A DNA stretch of 64,000 nt from Pedobacter ureilyticus (lineage in GTDB: Bacteria; Bacteroidota; Bacteroidia; Sphingobacteriales; Sphingobacteriaceae): the NCBI RefSeq assembly GCF_005925345.1, contig NZ_SSHJ01000019.1, positions 36,934-100,933 on the forward strand, given 5' to 3'. Numbering within the stretch: the stretch's first letter is position 1; each line of letters starts with the position of its first letter. Shown here in pieces: positions 1 through 7,267 of this stretch. Made by a program: the position numbers and the translations under genes. Under the pieces are notes generated by a model. The model was not told the DNA's origin and ran no database searches. It was given only the letters and a program-made list of their open reading frames with translations.

Positions 1-30
1 ACAGCTGCAATGGGAGTAAAACCATTATAA
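1..30 (+). CDS. 3' end of an upstream gene (partial)
   Basis: Frame 1 from the window edge reads nine residues ending in GVKPL and stops with TAA at 28-30, three bases before the uppP start. The tight spacing suggests an operon partner of uppP. In many Bacteroidota the gene before uppP is a small DUF3098 membrane protein behind ftsX, but nine residues are too few to identify anything, so this is only a candidate gene end. Confidence 0.35.
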   Translation, partial: TAAMGVKPL

Positions 31-33
31 TAA

Positions 34-828
34 ATGAACTATCTACAAGCAATTATCCTTGCTATTATTGAAGGATTAACCGAGTTTTTGCCGGTATCTT
101 CTACAGGCCACATGATTATTGGCACCGCTTTGATGAATATGGAGCCTACTCCTTTTGTTAAGCTTTTTACCATTGTGATCCAACTTGGCACCATACTGTC
201 TGTGCTGGTATTGTACTTTAAACGCTTTTTTAAATCACTAAACTTCTATTATAAATTGGTAGTAGCAGCAGTACCTGCCTCAATTTTAGGTTTGTTGCTA
301 AACGACTTTATAGACTCGCTGCTAGAAAGTCCTTTAATGGTGGCTGTAATGTTGGTAGTTGGCGGAGTAATCCTTCTTTTTGTCGACAAATGGTTTAATA
401 AGCCGCGTATCGACAACTCTGACGAAATATCCTACAAACAATCTTTTGTCATTGGGCTTTACCAATGTTTAGCGCTAATTCCGGGAACATCCCGCTCTGC
501 CAGTACCATTGTGGGCGCTATGACACAAAACCTTACCCGTAAGGCAGCAGCCGAATTTTCTTTCTTTTTGGCCATCCCAATGATGTTAGGAGCTTCTGTT
601 GTGAAACTATATAAATTTTTAAAAGAAGGCCATACATTCTCAAGTCAAGAAATCAACCTTTTGGTTATCGGCAACATCGTTGGTTTTGTCGTTGCCATTA
701 TCGCAATTAAAACGTTCATCAACATCCTTACCAAACACGGTTTTAAAGCTTTTGGATGGTATCGGATAGTTGTGGGATTGATTATCTTAGTTTTATTACT
801 TTCGGGCCACGAGTTATCCATTATATAA
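34..828 (+). CDS. uppP: Undecaprenyl-diphosphatase UppP (BacA family)
   Basis: This membrane phosphatase removes a phosphate from undecaprenyl diphosphate, so the lipid carrier can be reused in peptidoglycan and other envelope polymer synthesis. Overexpression of this family gives bacitracin tolerance. Both family signatures are visible: EGLTEFLPVSSTGH near residue 14 and PGTSRSAST near residue 150, which hold the catalytic Glu, Ser and Arg residues. Several hydrophobic segments span the protein, and 264 aa is the normal length. It starts with ATG three bases after a probable upstream stop and lies 30 bp before truB, so a shared transcript is likely. Confidence 0.97.
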   Translation: MNYLQAIILAIIEGLTEFLPVSSTGHMIIGTALMNMEPTPFVKLFTIVIQLGTILSVLVLYFKRFFKSLNFYYKLVVAAVPASILGLLLNDFIDSLLESPLMVAVMLVVGGVILLFVDKWFNKPRIDNSDEISYKQSFVIGLYQCLALIPGTSRSASTIVGAMTQNLTRKAAAEFSFFLAIPMMLGASVVKLYKFLKEGHTFSSQEINLLVIGNIVGFVVAIIAIKTFINILTKHGFKAFGWYRIVVGLIILVLLLSGHELSII

Positions 829-832
829 TCAG

Positions 833-841
833 TAAATTTGC
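833..841 (+). promoter_or_regulatory. -7 promoter box for truB
   Basis: TAAATTTGC matches the Bacteroidota -7 consensus TAnnTTTG and ends 17 nt before the TTG start of truB. No clear -33 TTG is seen at the usual spacing, so this may be a secondary promoter inside an operon that begins further upstream. Confidence 0.45.
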
Positions 842-858
842 GGCCTAAATAAATCACG

Positions 859-1599
859 TTGCAAGAAAACACTACATTTCCAGATTTCAATTTTGCAGAA
901 GGCGAACTCCTTCTCATTAACAAACCTTACCAATGGACTTCTTTTGACGTAGTTGGAAAAATCCGCAATTCGTTAAAACCGGCGAAATTAAAAGTTGGCC
1001 ACGCAGGCACTTTAGATCCTTTAGCTACAGGCTTGTTAATTATCTGTACCGGAAAACTAACTAAGCAAATCGATACTTTCCAAGCTGAGGAAAAGGAGTA
1101 TACAGGCACTTTGGTACTTGGAGCCACTACTCCGTCTTACGATATGGAAACCGAAGTGAATGCTAGCTTCGACATTTCTGGCATTACCAAAGAACAAATT
1201 TTAGCTGCAACAGCCCAATTCAAAGGCGATATCTCTCAATATCCGCCAGCACACTCTGCAGTAAAAGTAAATGGCGAACGCTTATACGTAAAAGCACGCT
1301 TAGGTGAAGAAGTAGAACTAAAAAAACGTTTTGTAACCGTCAGCGAATTTGAAATTACAAAAATATCTTTACCAGAGGTTGATTTTAGGATAGTTTGTAG
1401 CAAAGGGACTTACATTCGTTCGTTGGTTTCTGATTTCGGGAAAGCGCTAAACAATGGCGCTTACTTATCTAAATTGACACGCACCCGCAGCGGCAATTTT
1501 TTGCTGAGCAACGCATTTGAACTGCCAGAATTCATTGCTTATCTTCGTGAGAAGAGAGAACAAGCAAAAGTAAATACGGAAACCAATGAAAAAGCATAA
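859..1599 (+). CDS. truB: tRNA pseudouridine(55) synthase TruB
   Basis: TruB isomerises U55 in the T-loop of tRNAs. The protein shows KPYQWTSFDVV near the N-terminus and the catalytic motif GHAGTLDPLATG around residue 48, whose Asp is the nucleophile. KGTYIRSL lies near residue 175. At 246 aa it is a short TruB, consistent with lineages that lack a full C-terminal PUA domain. The start is TTG; no ATG lies between it and the conserved core, and a -7 box sits 17 nt upstream. Its last 14 bp overlap the next gene, which implies translational coupling. Confidence 0.95.
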   Translation: MQENTTFPDFNFAEGELLLINKPYQWTSFDVVGKIRNSLKPAKLKVGHAGTLDPLATGLLIICTGKLTKQIDTFQAEEKEYTGTLVLGATTPSYDMETEVNASFDISGITKEQILAATAQFKGDISQYPPAHSAVKVNGERLYVKARLGEEVELKKRFVTVSEFEITKISLPEVDFRIVCSKGTYIRSLVSDFGKALNNGAYLSKLTRTRSGNFLLSNAFELPEFIAYLREKREQAKVNTETNEKA

Positions 1600-2449
1600 C
1601 AAAAGTGAAAAAATACGCATGGCAAGAGAAATCCTCTTTATGTGCCTTGGCGTTATTTCTGCATGTTTTGGGTTAAAAAGCTTTTTGATGCCAGAGCATT
1701 TTATTGATGGTGGCGTAACAGGCATCTCTTTATTGCTCAGTACGCTAACAGGATGGAATTTATCTTACCTCATTATCATCATCAACATTCCTTTTATTAT
1801 TTTAGGATATAAACAGATTGGCAGCACCTTTGCACTTAAAACAGCTATCGCAATTGCAGCGCTATCTTTGGGTTTAATTTTCATTCCGTTTCAGCCCATT
1901 ACACACGAAAAAGTTTTGATTGCTTTTTTTGGTGGTTTCTTTTTGGGTGGCGGCATTGGCTTGGCTATGCGTGGTGGTTGCGTGATAGACGGCACCGAAG
2001 TTTTGGCGCTTTACATTAGCAGAAAGAGCCAGCTTACCGTTGGAAATATCATTTTTATACTCAACATTGTGATTTTCCTTTTTGCTGCTTATTTCATCAA
2101 CATTGATACCGCTCTATACGCTATCCTTACTTATTTATCGGCAACCAATACTATTGATTTTATTGTTAACCGACTGGAAGCTTATACTGGCGTAACCATT
2201 ATTTCTGAAGAAAATGAAACGATCAAGATGTTCATTATCAATGAAATGAAACGCGGTGTAACTATCTACAAAGGAGAAGGTGGCTATTTGCAGAAAAAAG
2301 ACATCGACATTATTTATACCGTAGTAACCAAGCTAGAATTGAGCAAACTACAAGATAAAATAAACGAAATCGACTCTAATGCGTTTGTTGTACAGCAGCA
2401 AATTGCCGATTTAAAAGGTGGCGTAGTGAAGCGTCAGGCTTTGCATTAA
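1586..2449 (+). CDS. YitT family membrane protein (DUF161/DUF2179)
   Basis: The N-terminal two thirds hold about five or six hydrophobic segments with the glycine-rich GGFFLGGGIGLAMRGGCVIDGTE signature region typical of YitT proteins. The last roughly 80 residues form the soluble DUF2179 domain, recognisable from RGVTIYKGEGGY and the IDSNAFV stretch. Family members are predicted inner-membrane proteins of unknown function. The gene overlaps truB by 14 bp. A second possible start, Met12, would shorten it slightly. Length (287 aa) is normal. Confidence 0.9.
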   Translation: MKKHNKSEKIRMAREILFMCLGVISACFGLKSFLMPEHFIDGGVTGISLLLSTLTGWNLSYLIIIINIPFIILGYKQIGSTFALKTAIAIAALSLGLIFIPFQPITHEKVLIAFFGGFFLGGGIGLAMRGGCVIDGTEVLALYISRKSQLTVGNIIFILNIVIFLFAAYFINIDTALYAILTYLSATNTIDFIVNRLEAYTGVTIISEENETIKMFIINEMKRGVTIYKGEGGYLQKKDIDIIYTVVTKLELSKLQDKINEIDSNAFVVQQQIADLKGGVVKRQALH

Positions 2450-2480
2450 AAGTTTGACTGATAAAAATGAACCAAATAGG

Positions 2481-2518
2481 CACATAGATTATTTCGTCTT
2501 AAAATTAAAAACTATGTG
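2481..2518. repeat. Short intergenic inverted repeat (CACATAG arms)
   Basis: CACATAG at 2481-2487 is matched by CTATGTG at 2512-2518 across a 24-bp AT-rich spacer, in the gap between the YitT gene and ribF. It resembles the other dyad elements of this window but shows no clear tandem units, so it may be a decayed copy. Confidence 0.4.
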
Positions 2519-2555
2519 ACTGCCCGGTCAGAAACTAAAAATAGATTTAATCGTT

Positions 2556-3593
2556 TTGAAAACATATACTCAACTTTCGGATTTTAAAAAATTAAATAAC
2601 GCAATAGTTACTATCGGTACTTTTGACGGTGTGCATTTTGGACATCAAAAAATTATCAAAAGGTTATGCGAACTGGCAAAGTCTTCAGGAGGAGAAAGTG
2701 TGTTGTTAACTTTTTTCCCGCACCCGCGGATGATTATTGATCCCGAAAATCAAGATCTGAAAATGATTAACACCATTGATGAAAAAGCTCAAATCTTAGC
2801 TAGTTTAGGTGTAGACCATTTAATTATCACGCCGTTTACGAGAGATTTTTCTAATTTAAGCGCAGAAGAATACATCAAAAACATTTTGGTAGATGCCATT
2901 GGCACTAGGAAAATTATTATCGGCTACGACCACCGATTTGGTAAAGACCGATTGGGTAACATCCAAACTTTAGCAGAAAATGCAGCAGTATTTGGTTACA
3001 GCGTAGAAGAAATACCTGAACAAGACATTAATGACGTTGCCGTTAGCTCTACAAAAATCAGAAAAGCACTTTTAGATGGCGATGTAGGCTTAGCTAACGA
3101 CTACCTAGGCTATGCATTTTCTATCTACGGGCCTGTAATTAAAGGCGATAAAATTGGGAGAACCATTGGTTTCCCTACAGCAAACATTTTTGTTGCCGAA
3201 ACCTACAAATTGATACCCGGAGATGGCATTTACGCCGTTACCGTAGAATTGGAGTCGGAGGTCGGAAGTCCGAAGTCCGAAGATAATAATGCTCAATCTC
3301 ACACGTCAAACAGTAAAACAAATAATTCTTTATTTGAACTTCCGACATCGGACATCAGACATCAGACTTACAAGGGAATGGCCTATATTGGCCAGCGTCC
3401 TACGATCAACGGCATGACACGCAACATAGAAGTGAACATCTTTGATTTCGACAAGGAAATTTACGGACAAAATATCAAGATGAACTTCCTGGCTTTTTTA
3501 AGGCACGACGTTAAATTTACAGGGTTAGAAGCATTAAAACAACAATTGCAGCAAGACAAGGCCAACACGCTTTTATTTTTTGAAGGAAAATAG
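2556..3593 (+). CDS. ribF: Bifunctional riboflavin kinase / FAD synthetase RibF
   Basis: RibF phosphorylates riboflavin to FMN and then adenylylates FMN to FAD. The FAD synthetase domain occupies about residues 15-180 (GTFDGVHFGH, SSTKIRKALLDGD). The kinase domain follows (IGRTIGFPTAN near residue 200, GMAYIGQRPT near 275, LRHDVKF near 320). It starts with TTG, just before the conserved N-terminus. The protein is 345 aa, longer than the usual roughly 305-315. The excess is one low-complexity block at residues about 233-270, exactly where a dyad repeat lies in the DNA. The block falls between GIYAVTVEL and YKGMA, normally a short loop between two strands, so activity is probably retained. Confidence 0.95.
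   Translation: MKTYTQLSDFKKLNNAIVTIGTFDGVHFGHQKIIKRLCELAKSSGGESVLLTFFPHPRMIIDPENQDLKMINTIDEKAQILASLGVDHLIITPFTRDFSNLSAEEYIKNILVDAIGTRKIIIGYDHRFGKDRLGNIQTLAENAAVFGYSVEEIPEQDINDVAVSSTKIRKALLDGDVGLANDYLGYAFSIYGPVIKGDKIGRTIGFPTANIFVAETYKLIPGDGIYAVTVELESEVGSPKSEDNNAQSHTSNSKTNNSLFELPTSDIRHQTYKGMAYIGQRPTINGMTRNIEVNIFDFDKEIYGQNIKMNFLAFLRHDVKFTGLEALKQQLQQDKANTLLFFEGK
3254..3367. repeat. In-frame heptamer dyad element inside ribF
   Basis: The left arm has four tandem 7-mers (GTCGGAG, GTCGGAA, GTCCGAA, GTCCGAA; 3254-3281). The right arm has four 7-mers in reverse complement (TTCCGAC, ATCGGAC, ATCAGAC, ATCAGAC; 3340-3367). The spacer is 58 bp. The whole is 114 bp, or 38 codons, and is read through without a stop. 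Removing it would restore a RibF of about 307 aa, the normal length. Confidence 0.85.
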
Positions 3594-3718
3594 TTTCCTT
3601 GTCATTTATATTCCTAATAGCGCTAATTCGAAAGAGAGTTCAACTTTTTTCAGTATTTTGTGGCTGTGGTATGTTCTTTTGAGACGAATACCTCATTCCT
3701 TAAAAATATACTTAGCTG

Positions 3719-5944
3719 ATGACACACTTACCAGTACTTATTTCCGACTTAGGATTGATACTCGCCGCAGGTGGTATAACTACGCTCTTATTTAAAAAGA
3801 TAAAGCAACCACTGGTATTGGGTTACATCCTTGCAGGAATTATTGTTGGGCCCTATCTTAACTTTACGCCAACAGTAACCGACCATAAAAGCATTACTAC
3901 TTGGGCCGAAATTGGGGTTATATTTTTGCTGTTTAGCTTGGGGCTAGAATTTAGTTTTAAAAAGCTAGCAAAAGTTGGTGGCTCGGCAGGCATTACCGCA
4001 GTAGTAGATGTGTTTGGCATGTTTGCCTTAGGTTATGGTACAGCCTGGTTATTAAATTGGCCAACCATGGACCGCTTCTTTTTGGGCGGCATCATGTCTA
4101 TCTCCTCCACTACTATTATTATGAGGGCTTTTGATGAGCTTAACGTAAAGCATAAGAAATTTGCAGGGTTGGTATTTGGGGTGCTCATTGTGGAAGACCT
4201 ATTTGCCATATTGATGCTAGTGTTGTTCTCTACACTGGCAGCTAGTTCAAAATTTGAAGGAGGTGAAGTACTGCTATCCGTACTCAAACTCGGGTTCTTC
4301 CTAACACTTTGGTTCTTGGCCGGCATCTTCTTAATTCCGTCTTTTTTAAAGGCTACTAAAAAACTGATGAATGACGAAACAATGCTGATAGTATCGCTTG
4401 CTCTTTGTCTTACCATGGTCTTGCTGGCAGTTAAAGTGGGTTTTTCTCCAGCGCTTGGTGCCTTTATTATGGGTTCTATACTGGCAGAAACTACCCAAGC
4501 AGAACGAATTGAACACCTTACCACTTCGGTTAAAAACTTATTTGCTGCAATTTTCTTCGTATCCGTAGGAATGATGATTGATCCGCAGATATTGATTGAC
4601 CAAGCCGTACCTGTATTGGTGATCTCAGCAAGTGTAATTTTAGGGAAATTTCTTTTTGCGGGGTCGGGAGCACTACTCTCTGGTCAGCCGTTAAAAACTT
4701 CCATTCAAACCGGGCTTAGCTTAACACAAATTGGTGAGTTTTCTTTTATCATTGCCACCCTAGGGCTTAGTCTAAAGGCCACTAGCGAAACGCTGTATCC
4801 AATTACCATTGCTGTTTCGGCGCTAACCACATTTACCACGCCATACATGATTAAACTTGCAGATCCGATGCATCGTTTATTTAATAAAATTTTGCCGCAA
4901 AGATGGATCAACGCCATAGAACGATACAGTACAAGTGCCGCCGGAATAACCACCATGCCCGATTGGAAAATTCTGCTTAGGGCTTACACCATTAATACCA
5001 TTACCCATGGGGTTATCATTACCGCTATTGTGCTCCTGGTTTCAAGTTACTTACATCCATTTATCGTTAATAACATTACCAATGGCATCAATGGCATCAT
5101 TATAAGTATCATCATTTCCTTTCTTATCATGTCGCCATTTTTGTGGGCTCTTTCGGTAAGGCGCATAGAGAAAACGGCATATTCTCACCTGTGGCTTAAC
5201 AAAAAATATACAAGAGGACCACTCATCGCTATTGAGGTTTTTAGGATAGCATTAGGTACGTTCTTTGTTGGCTTTTTAATCTATCAATTTTTTGATACAT
5301 GGACCGCCGCCAGCATTGCAGTTGGCCTAATAGTTTTGGTAATGGTGATATTTTCTAGAAGGCTACAAAGTTTTTACGAACGTATGGAAAACAGGTTTTT
5401 CTATAACCTTAATGCCAGAGAAGCAGCAAAAAAACAACCAGAAATTTTACCTTGGGATACGCACTTGCTCGAATTAACAGTAGCGCCAGAGTCGAAATTA
5501 GTAGGACAAACCTTGGTAGATTTGGCAGTAAGGGAAAAGTACGGCATTAACATCGCCATGATTGAGCGTGGAAAAATCATGATCCCAACGCCAAAACGTG
5601 ATGAACGCCTATATCCAAATGATAAAGTATTGGTAATTGGTACCGATGATCAACTGGCAAGTGTTAAACATTTATTCGACAGAGATCAAACGGAGGTAGA
5701 CGAAGACGAAACATTTCCTAAACAAGATATGGCACTCCAAAAGATTGTCATCAATAGCAAATCTCCAGTATTTGGACAAACCATTAGAGATAGTGGCATA
5801 AGAGAAAAAACCCAAGGGCTGGTAGTTGGTATTGAAAGAAATGGCCAGCGGATCTTAAATCCAGACTCTCACATGGTTTTTGAAAACGAAGATATTGTTT
5901 GGATAGTGGGAAACAATAAGCGTATTCCAGAATTATTGAAATAA
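3719..5944 (+). CDS. Kef-type monovalent cation:proton antiporter (CPA2) with two RCK_C domains
   Basis: Residues about 5-380 form a Na/H exchanger membrane domain (KKIKQPLVLGYILAG; GVIFLLFSLGLEFSFKKL; SPALGAFIMGSILA). A second hydrophobic block at about 415-545 adds several membrane segments. The cytoplasmic tail carries two TrkA-C/RCK_C modules, at about 590-655 and 670-741, each with the FGQTI or VGQTL type start. No nucleotide-binding RCK_N (Rossmann GxGxxG) domain is seen, unlike classical KefB/C, so regulation by NADH or glutathione is not supported. The likely role is K+ or Na+ export in exchange for protons. It stands alone between ribF and the haemoglobin gene. Confidence 0.88.
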   Translation: MTHLPVLISDLGLILAAGGITTLLFKKIKQPLVLGYILAGIIVGPYLNFTPTVTDHKSITTWAEIGVIFLLFSLGLEFSFKKLAKVGGSAGITAVVDVFGMFALGYGTAWLLNWPTMDRFFLGGIMSISSTTIIMRAFDELNVKHKKFAGLVFGVLIVEDLFAILMLVLFSTLAASSKFEGGEVLLSVLKLGFFLTLWFLAGIFLIPSFLKATKKLMNDETMLIVSLALCLTMVLLAVKVGFSPALGAFIMGSILAETTQAERIEHLTTSVKNLFAAIFFVSVGMMIDPQILIDQAVPVLVISASVILGKFLFAGSGALLSGQPLKTSIQTGLSLTQIGEFSFIIATLGLSLKATSETLYPITIAVSALTTFTTPYMIKLADPMHRLFNKILPQRWINAIERYSTSAAGITTMPDWKILLRAYTINTITHGVIITAIVLLVSSYLHPFIVNNITNGINGIIISIIISFLIMSPFLWALSVRRIEKTAYSHLWLNKKYTRGPLIAIEVFRIALGTFFVGFLIYQFFDTWTAASIAVGLIVLVMVIFSRRLQSFYERMENRFFYNLNAREAAKKQPEILPWDTHLLELTVAPESKLVGQTLVDLAVREKYGINIAMIERGKIMIPTPKRDERLYPNDKVLVIGTDDQLASVKHLFDRDQTEVDEDETFPKQDMALQKIVINSKSPVFGQTIRDSGIREKTQGLVVGIERNGQRILNPDSHMVFENEDIVWIVGNNKRIPELLK

Positions 5945-6039
5945 CTTTATTTTTTTATTACTGAGAAATTGTTCCATAGTGTGAGTACCACCAACCAATT
6001 TAGTGACTTGCATCAGAAAGAATAGAGATACTTAAACCT

Positions 6040-6047
6040 TACCTTTG
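6040..6047 (+). promoter_or_regulatory. -7 promoter box for the truncated haemoglobin gene
   Basis: TACCTTTG fits TAnnTTTG and ends 19 nt before the ATG at 6067. No convincing -33 TTG is present at about 20 bp. Confidence 0.5.
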
Positions 6048-6066
6048 TATATCAAAATTCGCGAAG

Positions 6067-6459
6067 ATGGCATTAGCAGATATTCACAAGTTAGAAGATA
6101 TCCAATTATTAGTAAATACTTTCTATTCACGAGTACGTGAAAATGAATTATTAGGCCCATTATTTAATGAGCGTATTGGCGATAGATGGCCAGAGCACTT
6201 AGAAAAAATGTATCGCTTCTGGCAAACTATTCTTTTAGAAGTGCATACCTATACAGGCAGCCCATTCCCACCCCATGCCAAACTTCCGGTAAGCCAACTT
6301 CATTTTGATACTTGGCTAAACTTATGGCACCAAACGGTAGATCAATTTTTTGCCGGAGAAAAAGCTACAGATGCCAAATGGCGTGGCGATAGAATGGCAG
6401 AAATGTTTATGTATAAAATTGAGTATTATCGTAATAACGATGCTAAGCCATTGATGTAG
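6067..6459 (+). CDS. Group III truncated haemoglobin
   Basis: A 130-aa globin-fold protein with the group III pattern: LVNTFYSRVREN with a Tyr in helix B, GPLFNERIG, then HLEKMYRFWQTILL and PFPPHAKLPVSQLHFDTWL, where the His of PHAKL is the probable proximal haem ligand. Truncated globins of this type bind O2, NO or related ligands in the cytoplasm; their physiological role is mostly unsettled. A -7 box lies 19 nt upstream, so it is probably transcribed alone. Confidence 0.92.
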   Translation: MALADIHKLEDIQLLVNTFYSRVRENELLGPLFNERIGDRWPEHLEKMYRFWQTILLEVHTYTGSPFPPHAKLPVSQLHFDTWLNLWHQTVDQFFAGEKATDAKWRGDRMAEMFMYKIEYYRNNDAKPLM

Positions 6460-6500
6460 TTTTTGGGATTCAAGATTATTCTAGTTGCAGAAGAGCACTA

Positions 6501-7154
6501 CTAATCAAAGTAAATTACTACCTGCTTAACAATTAAATACAGCGCCAAGCAATACAAAAAAATAGCTATACTTTTATTGATCAATCTGCTGCTTAGCGTA
6601 AACTTCTCTTGAATAAATTGAGCAAAATGCGCATAACCATATAATGCAAGCATAGAGCCCACACCAGAACCTAGACTAAAAATAATTAACGAAAGATATG
6701 AGGTCGTAATCCATTCGTGAAGAATAACGTAGTTACCAAAAAACAACCAAAAAGGTATTTGCACGGGATTCAGTACACCTAAAATCACACCATAAAGCAC
6801 GCTTCCTTTCCTACTGTCGGTGGCCTTAGGCTGATTGACCTTATCTCGGTTAAGCCATGTTAAAGTGCCCATTACCAGCAACAACACCATCATAAAAAGA
6901 TCAACCAAAAAGCTCAACTGAAAATTGCCGAGTTTGATGGTGTCAATATCTACATCACTAGAAATCCAGCGGGCAAAACGCATCATGCCGAAAGTAAAAA
7001 AAACTTCTATTGCGGAAAAAGCTAGGATAAAGCCCCAAGCTTGGCGCATACCACGGTTAATGGTTAACTGTGCCAAAGTTAGGTTAATATTACCCGGCGG
7101 GATGTATCCCATTGCGTTAAGCGCAACGCCAATTAGAAAGGTAACTACGAGCAT
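6501..7154 (-). CDS. LysE/RhtB-family exporter
   Basis: A 217-aa integral membrane protein with about six hydrophobic segments. The N-terminus holds the PPGNINLTLAQLTINRGMRQAWGF segment, the equivalent of the PGP..l motif of amino-acid exporters. The C-terminal half has SLGSGVGSMLALYGYAHF. The family exports amino acids or small metabolites, and the substrate cannot be told from sequence. It converges with the haemoglobin gene with a gap of about 40 bp. Its upstream region holds repeat arms shared with the 3' end of uvrA. Confidence 0.85.
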   Translation of the reverse strand: MLVVTFLIGVALNAMGYIPPGNINLTLAQLTINRGMRQAWGFILAFSAIEVFFTFGMMRFARWISSDVDIDTIKLGNFQLSFLVDLFMMVLLLVMGTLTWLNRDKVNQPKATDSRKGSVLYGVILGVLNPVQIPFWLFFGNYVILHEWITTSYLSLIIFSLGSGVGSMLALYGYAHFAQFIQEKFTLSSRLINKSIAIFLYCLALYLIVKQVVIYFD

Positions 7155-7163
7155 TAGTCTAGA

Positions 7164-7267
7164 ATTGTTGTATGGTTAAATTGTTTCATTGTTTGGTTTG
7201 ATATAGACATTTGTAAGTAGAAAGTTTAGAGTTCTAATCTCAATACGCTATACTCAATTCTCAAATC
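7164..7267. repeat. Heptamer/octamer repeat region between uvrA and the LysE gene
   Basis: An octamer arm at 7164-7195 (ATTGTTGT, ATGGTTAA, ATTGTTTC, ATTGTTTG) is followed by a run of five heptamers at 7233-7267 (TCTAATC, TCAATAC, GCTATAC, TCAATTC, TCAAATC). The run ends exactly against the uvrA stop codon at 7268-7270. The facing heptamer arm (about 7212-7232) is degenerate. The terminal heptamer TCAAATC also occurs in the element next to the cyclophilin gene. Confidence 0.55.

Noticed and set aside
3254..3367. Frameshift or sequencing artefact in ribF
   Set aside because: The reading frame continues without stops, both kinase motifs follow in frame, and the extra segment has an ordered 4+4 heptamer structure.
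3580..3795. 71-codon ORF between ribF and the antiporter gene
   Set aside because: It overlaps the end of ribF and the clear start of the antiporter in another frame, and shows no family pattern.
4033..4524. 163-codon antisense ORF within the antiporter gene
   Set aside because: A shadow of a well-supported membrane transporter; its codon content follows the sense gene and it has no start context.
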